Source: Micropterus salmoides
Taxonomy: Eukaryota > Chordata > Actinopteri > Centrarchiformes > Centrarchidae
Direction: 5' to 3'
DNA: 64,000 nt
Assembly: GCF_014851395.1 (NCBI RefSeq)
Contig: NW_024040485.1
Coordinates: 16,219,087 to 16,283,086 of the forward strand
The position numbers and the translations under genes were made by a program. Positions 1 to 15,200 of this stretch are shown here, in pieces (the first letter of the stretch is position 1; the number at the start of each line of letters is the position of its first letter). The notes under the pieces were generated by a model, which was given only the letters and a program-made list of their open reading frames with translations, was not told the origin of the DNA and did not search any database.

Positions 1-140
1 AAACTCACTTGCTTGAAATAATATGCTAATAACAACAACGTTTTCTTCAAGAATCTCCATATCTCCACACTTGCAAATATAGCGTCTGTACATCATGTCA
101 ATTTGCGTGTTTATTTACCTTTTGCTGATGCACTTGACAG

Positions 141-239
141 GTGAAGATGACAGCCTTGCCCACAAGAAGAAAGTGACTATAGAGGATGTTTTTGGTCAAG
201 ACCTTCACATCCATGATCCAGATGCCAAATGGCTCAGCG
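141..239 (+). CDS. dpp6: dpp6 exon: membrane-proximal segment
   Basis: Acceptor cacttgacag at 131-140 and donor gtgagtg at 240. The exon enters with two bases of a split codon and encodes EDDSLAHKKKVTIEDVFGQD followed by an HDPDAKWLS motif. In DPP6/DPP10 this stretch lies just outside the membrane, ahead of the beta-propeller. The cytoplasmic tail and transmembrane exons must therefore lie to the left of the window. Confidence 0.9.
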
Positions 240-3200
240 GTGAGTGAACAGTTTGGCATTTAGCACCTGCTTCTCATGTCAAAACGCAGACCATATCCAG
301 ACACATTATGACAGGCATCATTGTCATCATGACTCAGAAAATACCATCCATATTAAAATATGTCTTGAATTGTCCATATGGTCATAGTTCTTGGAATAGT
401 CTTATTACAGTACATATAACATTACCTCAATCTCTAAAGTGTAAAATCTGCTACAAAAATATTCCTTTCCTAAAACATACATGCTTTTTAAATATAACTT
501 CAAGTAAAGGGGATAAGAGACATTTTACTAAAAAAGTATAACCGTAAAATCATCATATAACTTAACAGACAATCAGCAATCAAGCATAAAAATAGAATTA
601 ATAAAAACAATTGCAAGTGTCATAAAAAACATAGAAAGTCGCAGAGAGGAATAAAGTAATCTAGCTTGAGTGCAGCTTGCAATTCATATCATTTAAAAGG
701 TGCATAATAGTTTAAACTAGTTCTGCTAAAGTATGTAAGTATGTGTGATCTAAGGATAAGCAGTTATTGTATCGTGTACTGAAGGTTTAAATGAGTTGTG
801 AGCTTTAGGAAGCTTTACTAGTAGACCTTTTATAGATGACAATGAGCAATACAATATAACAGTTACTTTGTCTGCAGTCCCACTAAAAATCAAACAAACA
901 ACTTTTCTCTGCAGTGCAGTGTTAATTGTTATGCACATGAATGTTACTGTAAATAGAGAGGTATTTGACTTTACAGTTGTGGGGGGGGGGGAAATAAATC
1001 GCATCTCAGTTGGGATCATTTTTACTATAACTGTGATTGTCCCCTTTGAAGACAGCATGCAGACGTTATGCAACCCTATGTAGATGCACATAAACTCACT
1101 CTAGCCGTAATTTTTATTTCTGTCTCCGTGGCAATCAAATGAAAACAACCAGTTTTCAATCTTATTTTGTATTCAGCATGTTTTGCACTAGGCATTAAGT
1201 GAGATGGTCTAAATTGAACAGATGTACAGTAGAACGAGTTTGCTTTGGCCTTTGTAACCTTGACAAAGTAGGGAGTAGGAAGCTCCCACCTGAGCTCATA
1301 AATGTTGGATCAGCTGACTTAGTGCCCTCTGGTGTTTGAAGGGAAAAGTACTGGATTTTATTTTATTTTATTGTGAACTGTACAACAGTCTGAACCAGCG
1401 GCATTCTGTGTTAATAGCAAGAACAAGTGCAACTACTTCTACTGGTACTAGTACTACTACTAAAAATGTAGCTACATTACATACGGGACATTCTGATGAA
1501 TTATTAAATTAATAAATTTTGTTGTGTGGAAAGATGTATACACAGGCCTGTGGGTTTGATATGGAGGTTAGTTTGGGGTTATAGTTGATATACTGTGCAG
1601 ACACTGTTTACAAAGCACTTTACGTGATTGAATAGTCATTTGAGTATTGATTTTATCTTATTAAATCCCTAACCCAAGGTCCACTTAATAGTAGGAATTT
1701 TCAACCATATCTGCAACCTGAGTTACTGAAAGCTCCATTTAAAAAAACTACTAGGTGAACCTTGAGTTGTAAATGAAAAATGTATAATGTGCACTCAAAG
1801 TGCTTTTACACTACATCGCATTCACCATTTACACACATTCATACACTGAGCCTGAGTGCTCAAACAGAAACTTACATTCACACACATTCATACACTGGTG
1901 GAATAGCCACCAGGGGCAATTTGGGGTTAAGTAAGGACACTTCGACATGCAGCCTGGAGGAGTCGGGGATTGAACTGCCGATCTTTCGATTAGCGGGGAA
2001 CCTGCTCTATCTCCTGAGCCACAGCCGCCCCGTTAGTTAAGGATTTGTTGCCAAAAAACTGTGTCCAAGCAAGAAAAAAGAACTGTAATCTTTTAAACTA
2101 CTTGGAGTTTTTTTTCTGATACTTGCATGTAATTTCATGCACATGATACACAGCTGGTCATCTGAAATCTGATACAACACATAGAAAAAACCTTAAAGAC
2201 TGTGTATCAAACATTAAATATAGCATGTGTCAATACTCTCCCCTTGTCTGAATCACATTAATCTAAAAGGTTGTTCAGTGTTCAAATTTAAAGTGATTTT
2301 ATTGATTTTTTTAAATTACTTTTCCTTTGAAACACTAAACATTATAGACCCCTCTCATAGATTAAAGATCTTTTTAAATATGTGTTATAAAATATTCCAT
2401 GTTGTTCCACTTTGTAGCTTTGTGGAGAAAAGTGCCAGGCGTACATGGTTATTATGGACATCAGTGTTCGTTGCCATTATAAAAGGTTTTGTTGTGTTTG
2501 AACACAAAACACTAGAAAGTGAACAACAGTTCGAACTGGTTCAACATCTCTCACTACAAACAGACAGATACATTCATGCACAGAAAGCTTATGTGTGAAT
2601 ACACCTCCCGACTTGCATGTATACATTTGAATGCAGCTGTATCTATAAATAAATTCACATTATCACCCGCACGCATGTAAACCCACATCTCCTACTTGTG
2701 TAACAGACACGTTATGACCTTACATCCGTCCTTTTGTTCTACTGTGCAAACTCTTCCCCTGATTACTTACATTACGGGCTTATTAACATATAATTAATTC
2801 AGTTCCTGTGTTTCTGTGCCCTTCATTCACGGCCATGATGAAAACTTCCTCAGCACCTGACGAAACCCCGGCAATCAATTCTGTGACATTGCATCTTGTC
2901 AGTTAAGTTAATGCAATCAACTCCCATTTGGTGCTAATGACCTTCTGATAAGAAACCCAATGGGACAACCTCACACTTCAGTAGTCCTCATCAATATTTT
3001 GTGGGCTTCATTCACAGCAGTGCGTAATTGATCCCCGTTGCTCTTTGATCACTGCTTGCCTCAGTAGTCTTTGGACTCACCTCTGAGTTTCTCACACAGA
3101 CTCAGATCCAAACGCAAAGCATTCGACCTTCAGACTGATTTCTAAAACAAAGAAGTGATTCTGTCTGTCTGACGTAATCATATTTTTGAGATATAAAACA

Positions 3201-6200
3201 ATAATATTGCTTCACAATGAAAACAAGTAGTCAACAAGAAACATCTGTGGCTAAATGTATTCATGAAAATCTGCTTTGACTATAGAGGAAACAAAAGCAC
3301 CATTTTTTGGCACCTGAGTCACCATCACCTCTTTTTATGACTCCCAGCTCAGACCTTCTCATGAATTGACGTGGCGTAATTACAGTTTCCATCCTGGACT
3401 CGGTATGCAATGGCATTTTCCACTCTTGTTTGTTTCCCTAGCTACAAAAAAATTGTCAATAAAGTGAAACAGAACAAACTGTGCGGTTCCACAAGATGAA
3501 TATTTTCACTGGCCCAAACAGGTTTTACCAAATTTGTTTGGCTTAGTCTGTCACAGCCTGAGCCAATCATTGTTACATATTGTGTCATATTTGATGAGAA
3601 TTTCTTTCTTTAAAAAAATAAAACGTTTATGATTGAATACAAACAAACAGATTTGAGATATTTTTGAGGAAATCTTTGGGTTATAAAATTCAATCTGATG
3701 ATGAAAACACATATAAAAAGAGTGTTTGTGTTCCAGAGCGTTTAAAACTCACCTAAGCACAAGCTTCAAATGAAAGCAAAACATGCCGTGTTAAATCTTG
3801 TACCTTGGTTTTCAAAACAGTGCCTTTGTATTGCTAAGGTAACTACAGAAAGCAATTGTGGCATTTAATGGGATCTTCTCATAAAAAAAAACTGTTTTGT
3901 TGTCTACAGAGCAGGATTACAAGGACAACAGCATTATAACAGTCCACATTGGACATATCACAGCCTTTTTAAAGACCGTTCAATGAGAGACGTTTTCATA
4001 ATGTAGGTTAGGCCATAAGAGTTAGCAGTAAATAAATGAGCCAGAATTAAACGGAACAACAATTGCTTGGATTTAGCAGTAATGTTTGGTAGCTTACTCA
4101 CAATTTAAATCATTACAAAGTACGAGAGAGAGACAATGCAAGTTCCACATAGAGATGTAAACTAATAGTAATGTTAGTAGTAATCTGTAAGCCACCTGCT
4201 CAGCACACAAAGTTAGCAATTAGCTGGTGGATACAGTGGGGCCTTTAGCAGATAAAGAGCAAGAGATTTCCCTCAGGAGTTGATCAAACAGAGCTAAAAG
4301 AGAGTGAATATCGGACTTACATTCATCAAGTGGACAGAAACCCCAAATTAATGCTAATGTTCTCTGTGTAAATAACAGTTTCCTAACAAGTCTGCCATAT
4401 CAAGTTAAAAGGTGATAATAGGTCAACATTGTGTTTACAGCTTGTTTCCACTGTCCCAAAAATGGCCAAAAAACAATTAGTGAAATGGTTTAATGGCAGT
4501 TTGGCTTACTCAAGATAAGGTAAGGTTAAGGAGGTGATACCATATAGTATGGGTAGAAACTCTATCTCCCTCTCTGATGGTTGTTTTATTTGCCATTCAC
4601 AGACAATGAGCTGCTGTATCATACAAGGGATGGGGATGTTGTCAAGCTGAATGTTGACACAAAGGAGAGAACTGTTATCGTGCCGAACCAGTTGTTTGTG
4701 AGTATCATCTCACTTCAGCATTGTTTTTGCTTTTCAATTGACTTTGAGAGCAGTAAGCATACTCTCTACTGCTGCTGCGCTGGGTGTGTTACGACTGCGA
4801 GTTTGTTTTTGATCCCATCCAGGACAGATCCAGAGCCGCCAAGTACCAAGTGTCTCCAGACATGCAACACGTGTTGTTTGCCTTTGAAGTGAAACCGGTG
4901 AGAACCCCTCCAAGCACTACCTCTCAATGCATACTTTTTTTTCTCAGAAGTTGCCTTCCTTAACTGTGTTGCTGTTTGTCTCCGCAGATCTACCAACACT
5001 CCTATGTGGCCAAGTACATTATTTACAGCCTTGTGACACTGTAAGACCCACCTTTTCATTGTTACATTTATTCATTTAGCTTACACTTTTATCCAAAGCG
5101 ACTTACAATTGCTATATATGTCAGAGGTCTCATGCCTCTGGAGTACCTAGGGACAGATTGGTGGGGAATTGAACCCGAGTCTCTGACACCAAAGGAAATC
5201 CACTGCCACATCACCATCCGTTATCTTTTGGTCCTTCTTTTGTCTGCCTAATTCCTGGACAATAATTAACCCTCAGCCTTACCCCATGTAGAAAGTCCAA
5301 TGATGTCAGCCCCACTTACCTGCTTTTGTTGCCACTTTGTGAGAATGCATTTACTTTATACATTTATTTTTGTGCTCTGCATTCAGCCTGGCCTGTTTTT
5401 AGCCTTTCATCCATCTATGTCTGCTTATTTCCCTGCTGTTCTGTATCTGTTGTGAGCCAAGCAAAGTCAGCTCGTGCTAAAAAAAGGATGTGGATGATTG
5501 ATGAAGCCTACAGTGAAGGAACAAGCCAAAAAACATGACTTCCTTGAGCTGACTTTGCATTTGTATCCAGATATACATTGTGCATTGTACATGCTGTGTT
5601 CATACAGATACTGCATTGATTCTTTAATATGTTGTCTCCACAGAGAAACTTGGCCTCTAAATCCCCCTGAAGTGCATGAAGCTGTCCTGCAGTTTGCTGG
5701 ATGGGGACCCAGAGGCCAGCAGCTGGTAAGGATGCCGTACCCTCGAGATTACACTCACCTAATAGTGGCATATCTGTCAGAATCAGCCTGGCACAGCAGT
5801 GATTTATGGTTTGTCACAGTGGAACAGACAAATGTTGAGGCGATAAGAGGTTTATGTACACTGTAATGACCGCTTTAAGGGTTCCATGGCAAACTCTCCT
5901 TGCTTTGACCTCAATTAATGTCCCTGTGAAGCCAAATAATTTTTACTCTTGCAACTTTGTGACAACACATGAGCCACAGTGGCAGATGGCATCTCGGTGG
6001 CAAAACCCATGGCTTGGACAGCCTGAGGATTGCTGGGGGGAGCAAACACATGGCACTGGCTAAAGTGTGGGTGAGTTACCCACCACACTTGGGGACAGAT
6101 TTTGTAAAACGCACCAGTTGATTGGAGACAAATTGGAGTCCTCAATTTAGTTTTTTGGTATTTCCATTCATTCATGTTTTTTTCTTTGTATATTAGTATG

Positions 6201-9200
6201 CATTCTCTATAACATAAGCAATAAGCTATATATTTTACAAAATAAACTGTTCTTATAGGTTAAAGAGTGCTGAAAATGTTTTAGAATAAGCCTGCTAAAC
6301 TAGTCCTTGGATTAAACAAAGATTAAAGATGTATTAAAAGTAGCTTCTCGCTGTCCAAAAGGCGACTTCTTATTGTTTATTTCCAAAGTTTCAACCCTGA
6401 CTTTACTTATAAGCTGCACAGGAAAATGTGTAATAGTTCAAGCTATTATGAATTCAACAGTAGTAGTAGAGTGTGAACTGATTTTGGTAAATTCACTAAA
6501 ACATGATTTAGTATGTATTAAATAAACTAGAGGTCAGTTACACGGTGTAGCCCAACCGTTTGACCATGACAAGCTCAAGTGCTGTTTGTTTACATGAGCT
6601 GTGATTCAGAGATGAAAAAGAAGCACATTTCTGACTGATTACAAGTGAACCTGAAGATGTTTAACTGTTGTGCTTCTAACCTTTTTGACGCAAACAAACC
6701 CCCTCACTGCATCAGATGAATAATGAAGATTTGTTTTCTAGTGTTAGTCCATGTATTAAAGGATATGTCAGTCAATTTGAGAGTGAGAGCAGTTCAGTTC
6801 TGTGTTTCAACTGGCAGTTGAATAGCATATTTCATTTGGCACTTTGCTCCCAAGAAACACAACAGCATCTGTCGCTTTAGCAAATGCCCATCAACAATAT
6901 GTTACATACATAAGTCACAAGTACCAGTCTAGCAGCCACAGGCATTATGACACTTATCCGTCTGAGGAAAAGGAGTAATTAGGGTTACATTGTTCAGGGC
7001 CACAATGTCTGCAAAGGGGGTCGTTGGGCTGGACAAAATGTGACTGCAATTGTTAACCTTGTTGACAAAGGTTGGTTGTTTTAAAACCAAAACCACAACA
7101 ACCCTAAACAAGATGGTTTTGTACCAAAACCTAAACAAAATATAACTAATATTTTTGCAACAGTAATTTGTAACAGTTTTTTAAAGCGCTGAAAAATTAT
7201 GTCTTCCTGTCAATAGAATCAATAGCATCAGATCAGAAATACATAGCCTCTATAGTATATCTCTCATTCTGTTTAATAGCATAATTGGCTGGTGGTCATT
7301 ATTATAATGTAAGGCTTGCCATTGTCTTATTGTCCCATGAAAATAATAAAACCACCATTATATTTATCGTGTATAGTTGTGAATTGCCTGTGTAGCCTCA
7401 TATATCTTATTCCTCTGTGCCATTGATCTACATTGTTGTTAAAAAACAATTAAAAACCCATTAACTAGCCACACCATTGCACTGGGCGGCATGTTCCTTC
7501 GTCATTATGAACACGGTAGTTTGTTTTGAGTTGATCCCACATACACTGCCTTGCTGCTGTAAATACTCCATAGCACCAAATGTAACCCTCAGCCTAAAAT
7601 AGTCCCCAGACAAATGTACTATTTACTCCTGTTTGTGTAACACTGGGTAAAAGCCACAGTGCCCTGTTGTTTCACCAAATTATTCAATCAAAACAAAAAG
7701 GAACAATATACTTGTGACTTGATTGTAAAGATTTACATCTTCAGGAGAAACCAACGTCCTGCGCCAGAGATAGGACAGTGAACTCTCAAAAGTATTGAGA
7801 TGCAACTAAAACATGCATGTCACCAATAAAAACAATATAGAATGATGGCAGCCTTTAATGAGTTTAAAACTGCCATTGACCCAAGCGCCTGATAATCTTT
7901 TGTTTCATTCTCTCGCCTAAAGCAATACTCCACTTTTCTTTTCTTACCTTGTTGACTTTAAATTAGTTTCTATTTGTATTTTGCGGTGCTGAGAAAACAG
8001 ACAGCCCCGTGTTTCATCAGCTATTACTTCAAAGCTTTCTCTTCTTCTAATTGCTCTTATCGTCTCATTTGCTTAAATTACAGATACATTGCTGTGAGAA
8101 AATATTAACATTTCAAGTGTGCGATAAGACTTTGCCTGCCGAGGGAAGAACGCAGATGAATTTGCATATGGTAATAGTGTACCTGATTGTTCCTTCTGCA
8201 ATGCTGTTACTGTAGCCCGGCGTTTGATTTAATGAACAGCTGAGGTTGTGCGAGGAAAAATGAGATGAGCTCTTGTCTTTTGTCTGTCTGACCTGGCGAT
8301 GTCGGACATATTTTCTTTTTTTGTTCTCCAACAGTTTCTGAATATAATGATTTTCCAAGTTTATCAGAATTGGGGCAATCTATCATCCAGTACTACATCA
8401 GCACATAAAGATGAGGTGTGGGTGTGTGTGTGTGAGTGTTTGTGGCAGCATGGCTGTGTGCAGTGAAGCATTGGATGTACAGTGAGAGGAGTAGGGGGGG
8501 ATGAATCCAGCAACGCTTCTCTCATTAAACCGCAAGCAATTACTCTACTGTGACAGAGTAATCAGTGAGGCTGGGTCAACACACACACCTGAAAAAGAGG
8601 TTATATTGACACAAAAAAAAAGAGGTGTTGAGAAGAAAGGGCGCATTTAAGAGACAAAAATTGACAACTAAAAACCCGAAAACACGGGCAAATAAGAAAC
8701 CCTGCTATTCCAGCTCCACAGGTATCTTTGATGTTGCTGCTTTCATCTCTCCACCCTTTTGAAATGACTCACCTTTTGCTTATTCTCTATTTTCTCACAT
8801 GTTTATCCCTTGAAGATTGAAAAGTCATGGAATGAGATTGCCACCTGCTTTACAAATTAGTCCAGTTTTCAGAGGCCATTCAGGATCATTTACGACTAAC
8901 TGCTATAATGGGTTCTCTGCTTATAGGGTGTCCCTTGAACCTGGAGACTTGACATATCGCTTTGAATCCTTCAGTGTTAATTTGTGACGTTGAATCGAAG
9001 TCTGAGGTTGGGTTTTGAGGCAGCTTTTGCCAAGGTAATTCATAATAATTAAAACACTGAGAATAAAATTTTTATGTAACTCTTTGAAAGCTGCCTATGA
9101 TTTTCATTATGTCCCGTGGCGGTTTTGCAACAATCGCCAACCGCCAGCTTCCTTTGCTTTACACAGCCCTGCATTGATCTGTTTTCCTCAGATGTTGATC

Positions 9201-12200
9201 CCACAATATAAAACCCACAATATAAAACTTTGATTTTCTCAACAGCAGCCATAGATCAGAACGAAAGGAGCCGTGTCTCTCTCTCTTTCTTTTGATTCTT
9301 GCGCTGGTAATATAAGGCTTAGATTTACCTGAAGAGGTTTCGGCAGTCACAGACAACACAGCCTGAGCTTCAGATACAAATCAATCCCACATTCATCTCC
9401 CTCACACCGGCACCAGGCAAAACAGCGGAGACCCTGGAGTTGGATTGACAGAGGGTTTTAATAGTCACGCACTCATCTGCCAGCGGTATGTGTTAATTCC
9501 ATCAGGCCATTATTGGCACTGAAGGCTTAAATCAGCAGTTTAGTGCAGCCGTCTCCCACCTCCAGCAGACAGCATAATTTCTCAATAAACACATGGAGGA
9601 AAATGGTGTGCTTCTGCATGATTTCAAGTGTGTGTGTGTGTGTGTGTGTGTGTCTGTCTGTCTGTCTGCAGGGCCTCAGCCAGCTCCAGTGTCTTGATTG
9701 GCAACAGAAAGGGTGCTTTGGAGAGGAATCCAGCTTGAACTTTAATTAGGCAAATATCTGTTAATACAGTGATTAAGGCAGGTTTTGACTGAGACTGTAT
9801 TAGCTTATAAGTGTCATTGAGTGGGTAGCTGTGTTTCTGTCCGGATTAAGATCGAGTCATGTTGTGATTAAAAAGCCACAGGTGGGTTTGGTGTAAAGGC
9901 TTGTACTGTAGATAGAAAGATGTGGCTGAGAAAGTATTCCCATCTTTGCCCTACAGCAATACACATAACAATTCTAGGCTACATACAGGGATACAGAGAC
10001 TAATGAGGGTTCTCCCTTCTGCATTTCTCTGTCCAGATCTTCATATTTGAAAACAACGTCTACTATAGAGCAACAGTAGAGAGCCGAACGATCCGCCTGG
10101 TTTCCACTGGTAAGGAGGGAGTCGTCTTCAATGGGCTTGCTGACTGGCTGTATGAGGGTAAGAGGACAACAGTGACACCAAAAATACAACAAAGCCCAGG
10201 ATAATGTCATATCCATCATGTTGGACATCCATGTTGAAAACATGGGACTTAAGACAGAGTAGGAATTTATGTGAATTTCAGACCTGACAAAACTGGGCAT
10301 TAACATGCTATTGTAACACCCTTTCACTCTTCTGAGAAGGCTTTCCACAAGATTTTGGAGCCTGGCAGGGGATTTGCTATCATTCAGCCACATGGTCATT
10401 AGTGAGGTTGGACAGTGGCATAGGGTGAAAGGCTGGGTTGCGGTCAGTGTGCCATCCAGCTTATCCCCAAAGGTGTTGGATGGGGTTAGGTCAGGGCTCT
10501 GTGGAGGCCAGTCAAGTTCTTCCACACCAACCTCAGAAAGCCATTTCTTTTCAGACCTTGCTTTGTGCTCTGGGGACCCTAACTCTGTTTAATTGGATCT
10601 TCAGCTCCTAGGCCAAACCATGAAAAACTATAGTGTGTGTAGTTTTGGTCAGGGGTGACTGCAAACTTTAGGACATAGTAGTGTATTTAACCAACTAAAT
10701 TTCAGCACCATTTTGTGACACCTGCCCCCCCCCTGGGTGTTTGGGTGCATGATTCCTTTTGAAAGCACACAGCTGGCTTCATTTCAGTGCCCCTCCTTCT
10801 CTAGACTTCCCATAGCTTGTCTTTGTGTTGAGGCAATTTTAATTAATTCATGTCTGCAGCGCTGCAATCTCACTCAGCAGATGTTCAAAAGCCAGCATAC
10901 TTGTAATTTAATATGAGACATTTTCTGATTACTGCATATGTGAGACAGACATTCCAATTACAAACCACTTGGATATGGCTTTGTTTACAGATGCGCTGCC
11001 ATGTTTGAGACTAGTTTCTCCACTGTGCAGTCATTTATAGTAAAGTTTAGGTGTCTGGTTTAGTAAGTCAAGATTTCTGTTTCTGGCATTATTATAATTA
11101 TTCATTTTGGATTTATCCAGAGGGTGGTTTTGGATCATAATTGTAGTGTAATTGTATAAAGTAATTGCAAAATGCCATTTATTATGAGGGAAATTGTATT
11201 ACAGTGCATGAATTGCTTCAGGGTCGGCTGTAATCGTTTTTTTCATTAATGGGATTATTTCTTTGTTGTAGACACAGAACATGACATGAAAGAAGTAATC
11301 CATTTTCTATGCTAAAGAAAGATTTGTCTTGCTGTGTTTTCGCGCCATGTTTCATGGATTTATCAGCAGATTACAGACCGTATCACAAAAGCAGCGTCAT
11401 GTAGCTTACGTCCCTTACACACTTGGCTTGCAGTTGTTAACAATGTGAATTGCATTGTTCAGGTGAGATTGTTTTAGTAAAAGTTGTTTGATTATGGTTC
11501 AAGGTGAGGTATTTATTGTTCTGCAGTCAAACATCCTCAGCCTTGACTGAGAAAATTTTAACTTTTTTGCGAGCAGAAATCTTTTCCATCACAGTATTGT
11601 TAGTGATCTGGTTTAAAGAAGTAAAACGGGTGATTTCAGATGACTTCTATCTGGATCCACACATTGTCAACATTTTTTAGCACATGTTTTGTTCTGCTGC
11701 AGTCAATTTCCCAGAAAGGCTCAACAAAGTAGTGATTTTTTGCCCTCTGCCTTTAAATGTCCACTTACAGAGCTTTAAAGTTTAAGATTTTATATACTTG
11801 TATGACAATGCCATATATAAATGTATAAATCTGCTTGTTGCGCTGTTCATAGAAGTTATATCATGCAGATGTCGACATATTCAAACAAAATGTGCCATTT
11901 CTATGGCTGCACCATTACAGCAAATAGAATATTTTAGATGGTAGGTGGACTTGTGTATCAAATGATTCTCATTTTTCTGAAACGCTGACATCCTATGTAT
12001 AACTTTAAATGCTTGGCCAAAAAAGATTATTATCTGTGAGGCTTTGATGCTTTGATCAGAGTTAATAATTATTCCTCAGTTGTCATAATAATGCATGATC
12101 AAATATGTAAGTTTTCATCAAGAGATTAAAGACAATAAAGTTGTGGGATTGAAGTTGGGTTTTCTGTAGAGCAGTGCGTTTGGGAAATGGACCAGATGAA

Positions 12201-15200
12201 AGAAATTGATTTTACAAGAATGCAACATGTGAGTTTGTGTGTTTGCATCAGTACTTGTCTGTACATGTGGGTTTCTGTGGGTTTTAGTCTGTGTATGTGT
12301 CCCTGACCCAGCTGATGTATACGTTTGCCTCTGACAGCAGTGATGGTCGTGCACAGAAGACAGTGTGACATCATCCTCACAGCCGGTCCACAGCACTCCA
12401 ACACTGATTTGTCACAGTGGACGTGCGAGGTTTAGAAACACAAACCCATCCCATCCTTTATTGGTGCTGTGACAGGAAATATAATTTTTTTTTGTCTTTA
12501 GTGAAATGCAGATATTGTGTGTATCTTACGGTTTGTGTTTAATGTAAAGGCATCCTCTTTAAAGAGCAACATGCTCCAACTTTCATATAATAATAGAATA
12601 AAAAAACAGTTTTCCTGGGTTATAGAAGAAATTGTGTAAGCTGACGATTTGTGGACACAGGCCTTGAGAATAGTTGGCCTTACAGTGGGAAGAACTCAAT
12701 CAAATGTTGAGAACTTACCACTGAATAGTGTGCTGTACCCTCTCTGACTCTGTTATAACAGGCTTCACCCTGCGCACTCACAGTAATGTGAGAAAATAAT
12801 TGTAGCTTGACAACAGCAATAATGATTACAGCAGCACTGACGAGGTCATAGCAGATTGTGAACATTTAATTGAACAAAACTCTTGCTTTTTTATTACTGA
12901 TTGTGGTTATCACTATCTCTCTGTTGAGGTATAGAAATCTACTTTCAGAAACATTTCATATAGCTTATGACCTTCAGTGAAAATTGCTATTTTGATAAGA
13001 ATATCAGCAAATTTAGTCATGTATCAACAGTTATTTACCAACTTCAGATCAGTGGTAGTCTGTAGAGGATCCTGACTAAGTTTTGGGACGATTCACCCTG
13101 CGGTTTCTGACGAAAGGTCAAAAATTTCTTGAACAGTAGACCAGATGCAGATAACTTGAGAGATTGAAATGATTAAATCATTTTGACTCCAATTATGTAA
13201 ACACAAACTTGATTGTTAGAGCATCACCTTGAGGTCAATGAGTGTCATTATATGTGCCTGAGTAGTGGGCAATCCAACAGCCACTTTTTTGGTTTCTAGG
13301 TCTTACTTTATGCTGCACAAACACTTTCAGCAGAGAAAAAATAATATTAAGAATTTTTTTTCCATACACCACACACAAGTTAAGGCAATGACATCACATG
13401 TCACATGCCAGACCGGGGTAATTTTGCCAGTTTAAACTTAAAATGCTTACAAATTCTGACAAAAATCACACATCATTCTGCTGATTTATAGGTGTTTTGT
13501 TGATCTACAGACCCTTTGAAACACTTTATATCTATCATCTAGAGAATGTCTCTCAATTTTTGTAGCATTTGAAAGACTTACAGATGTAAATTTATTTAGC
13601 AAAAATATGAAGAATACAGAGTGACAGACTTCTGAATTGACCATTGGTTGCAGTGAGGCAAACTTTTATCACACGTCAATGGATGTGCTGAAAAAAAGCT
13701 CTCTAGGAAATATGGTGAAAGTTAAACCTGTATTATAAACAAAAATGTGAATTCTTTATAAATGTTTGTGCTTATAAACCCTCCTACATTTTCGGCAATC
13801 ATGGCCAAACTTTAAACACTTAATTAAACATAACTGTAGAATGTGGAAGATTTTTCACTCAAATCCACATATGAGATATGAACTCGCCCCCTAGGGGCAG
13901 AATATTTTATTTATATATATAATAACTGTGCAGTGAAGCTTGGACCTAGAATCTGAACATGTGCACCAAATTTAGTTACAATAGCTTAAGTAAATTTTAA
14001 TTTATGAGTGTTTATGTTAAATTGAACTTAAAGACATGGGTGTAAAAATGTACAATTTCAAAACCATATGGAATATCAAAAATTTGAAAAATAACTTTTT
14101 CCGAATCAGTCTAAACATTGTGAAGCTTATTGATCAACATTTGTAGAAAAAGTGAAATTCAAAATGGCTGGAAAACTGTCAGGCTTATATATAGGATATG
14201 CAATATGTGGATGGACCCACGGAATCCAGGGGAAAAAAAAGATTTTTTTTAGTTATCGGCCAAAATGTAAGAGATGTGAGATTGCCAACCTACATGCCAG
14301 GTTTGGGAAGTGTTATTATTACTGCCCAGAAGCCAAGTGATGATGAGCTGGATACCATATTGTGCCAGACAGATTTTACTTTAACAAGAGAGTATTAATA
14401 TACTCCTTTTGTCTGTTTTATTATTTATTTAATTATGTATTGTTTTGTCACCGGGGCAGACAGGGGGGCAGACATGGGGATGGGGGGGCACAAACAGACA
14501 GCACAGAGAAAGGACAACACCTTCAGATGGTTTCTGAGACCCAGATACTTTTAGGGCACAAGAAGAAGAAGAATCTTGACAGATACAGCTTTGCTGCTTG
14601 GACCCCTAACAAAATCCACATCAAAGTCGAGCTAATCATTTTTGACAGGAAAAAGCGGTTTTTGTATGTAGGTACAGTAGTGTGCACTGTGTGCTTTTCA
14701 TAGAGCTCTTCTGCCCCCTGCTGGATGAAGTTCACTCATCAGGAAGCTGCTTAGAGAAGAAAAGGAGGGAGTGTTTTTACTCCTGAAATTGCAAACAGAT
14801 CAAGTACAAAACCTTTCAAAATAATAATAAAATTTTTCTTGTGGGTCCGTATTTCTGCACATTTTGTCTATGTTCCTTCCAGCTCCCACATTTATTGATC
14901 AAAGCCTTGTTTTAACTCACATGGAATATTTCAAGTCTTTGTTTTCCACCAGCATTCTACAGTACACTGAGGGAAAAAAACTCTTTTTTGCTCACAAATT
15001 AAAAAGAAAATAAAGAACAAGGAAAGAAAATGCCTAGAATTACCTGTACAAGGTCAATTCTTGTTTACGAAAGGTGACATTAGTACTGATAACAACTACT
15101 GTACTAATATAAATCTATAATAATTCATATTTATTGTAATTGTGTGGTTCACAGGCAGCAAGCCTACATCAACATGATGTATCTACTGCAGTGCCAAGCT

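Larger units (their letters stand above)
240..4602 (+). other. dpp6 intron (4.36 kb)
   Basis: Non-coding. It holds a G10-11 run at about 980-990, a minus-strand SINE at 1791-2031 and one copy of a dispersed repeat at 4150-4440. The small open frames inside it have no recognisable protein similarity and no exon-like splice context. I see nothing else. Confidence 0.85.
5726..10036 (+). other. dpp6 intron (4.3 kb)
   Basis: Non-coding. It contains repeat family X copy 1 (7385-7675) and a GT/CTGT microsatellite (9628-9668). Nothing else was recognised. Confidence 0.85.

Noticed and set aside
1966..2021. Possible tRNA gene on the minus strand
   Set aside because: A and B boxes are present, but the cloverleaf is degenerate and fused to a SINE body.
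9628..9668. GT microsatellite as a Z-DNA or regulatory element
   Set aside because: Ordinary intronic microsatellite. No further support.
9974..10525. 183-codon minus-strand ORF as a gene
   Set aside because: Only its first part is transposase-like and degenerate. The rest is antisense to a dpp6 exon.
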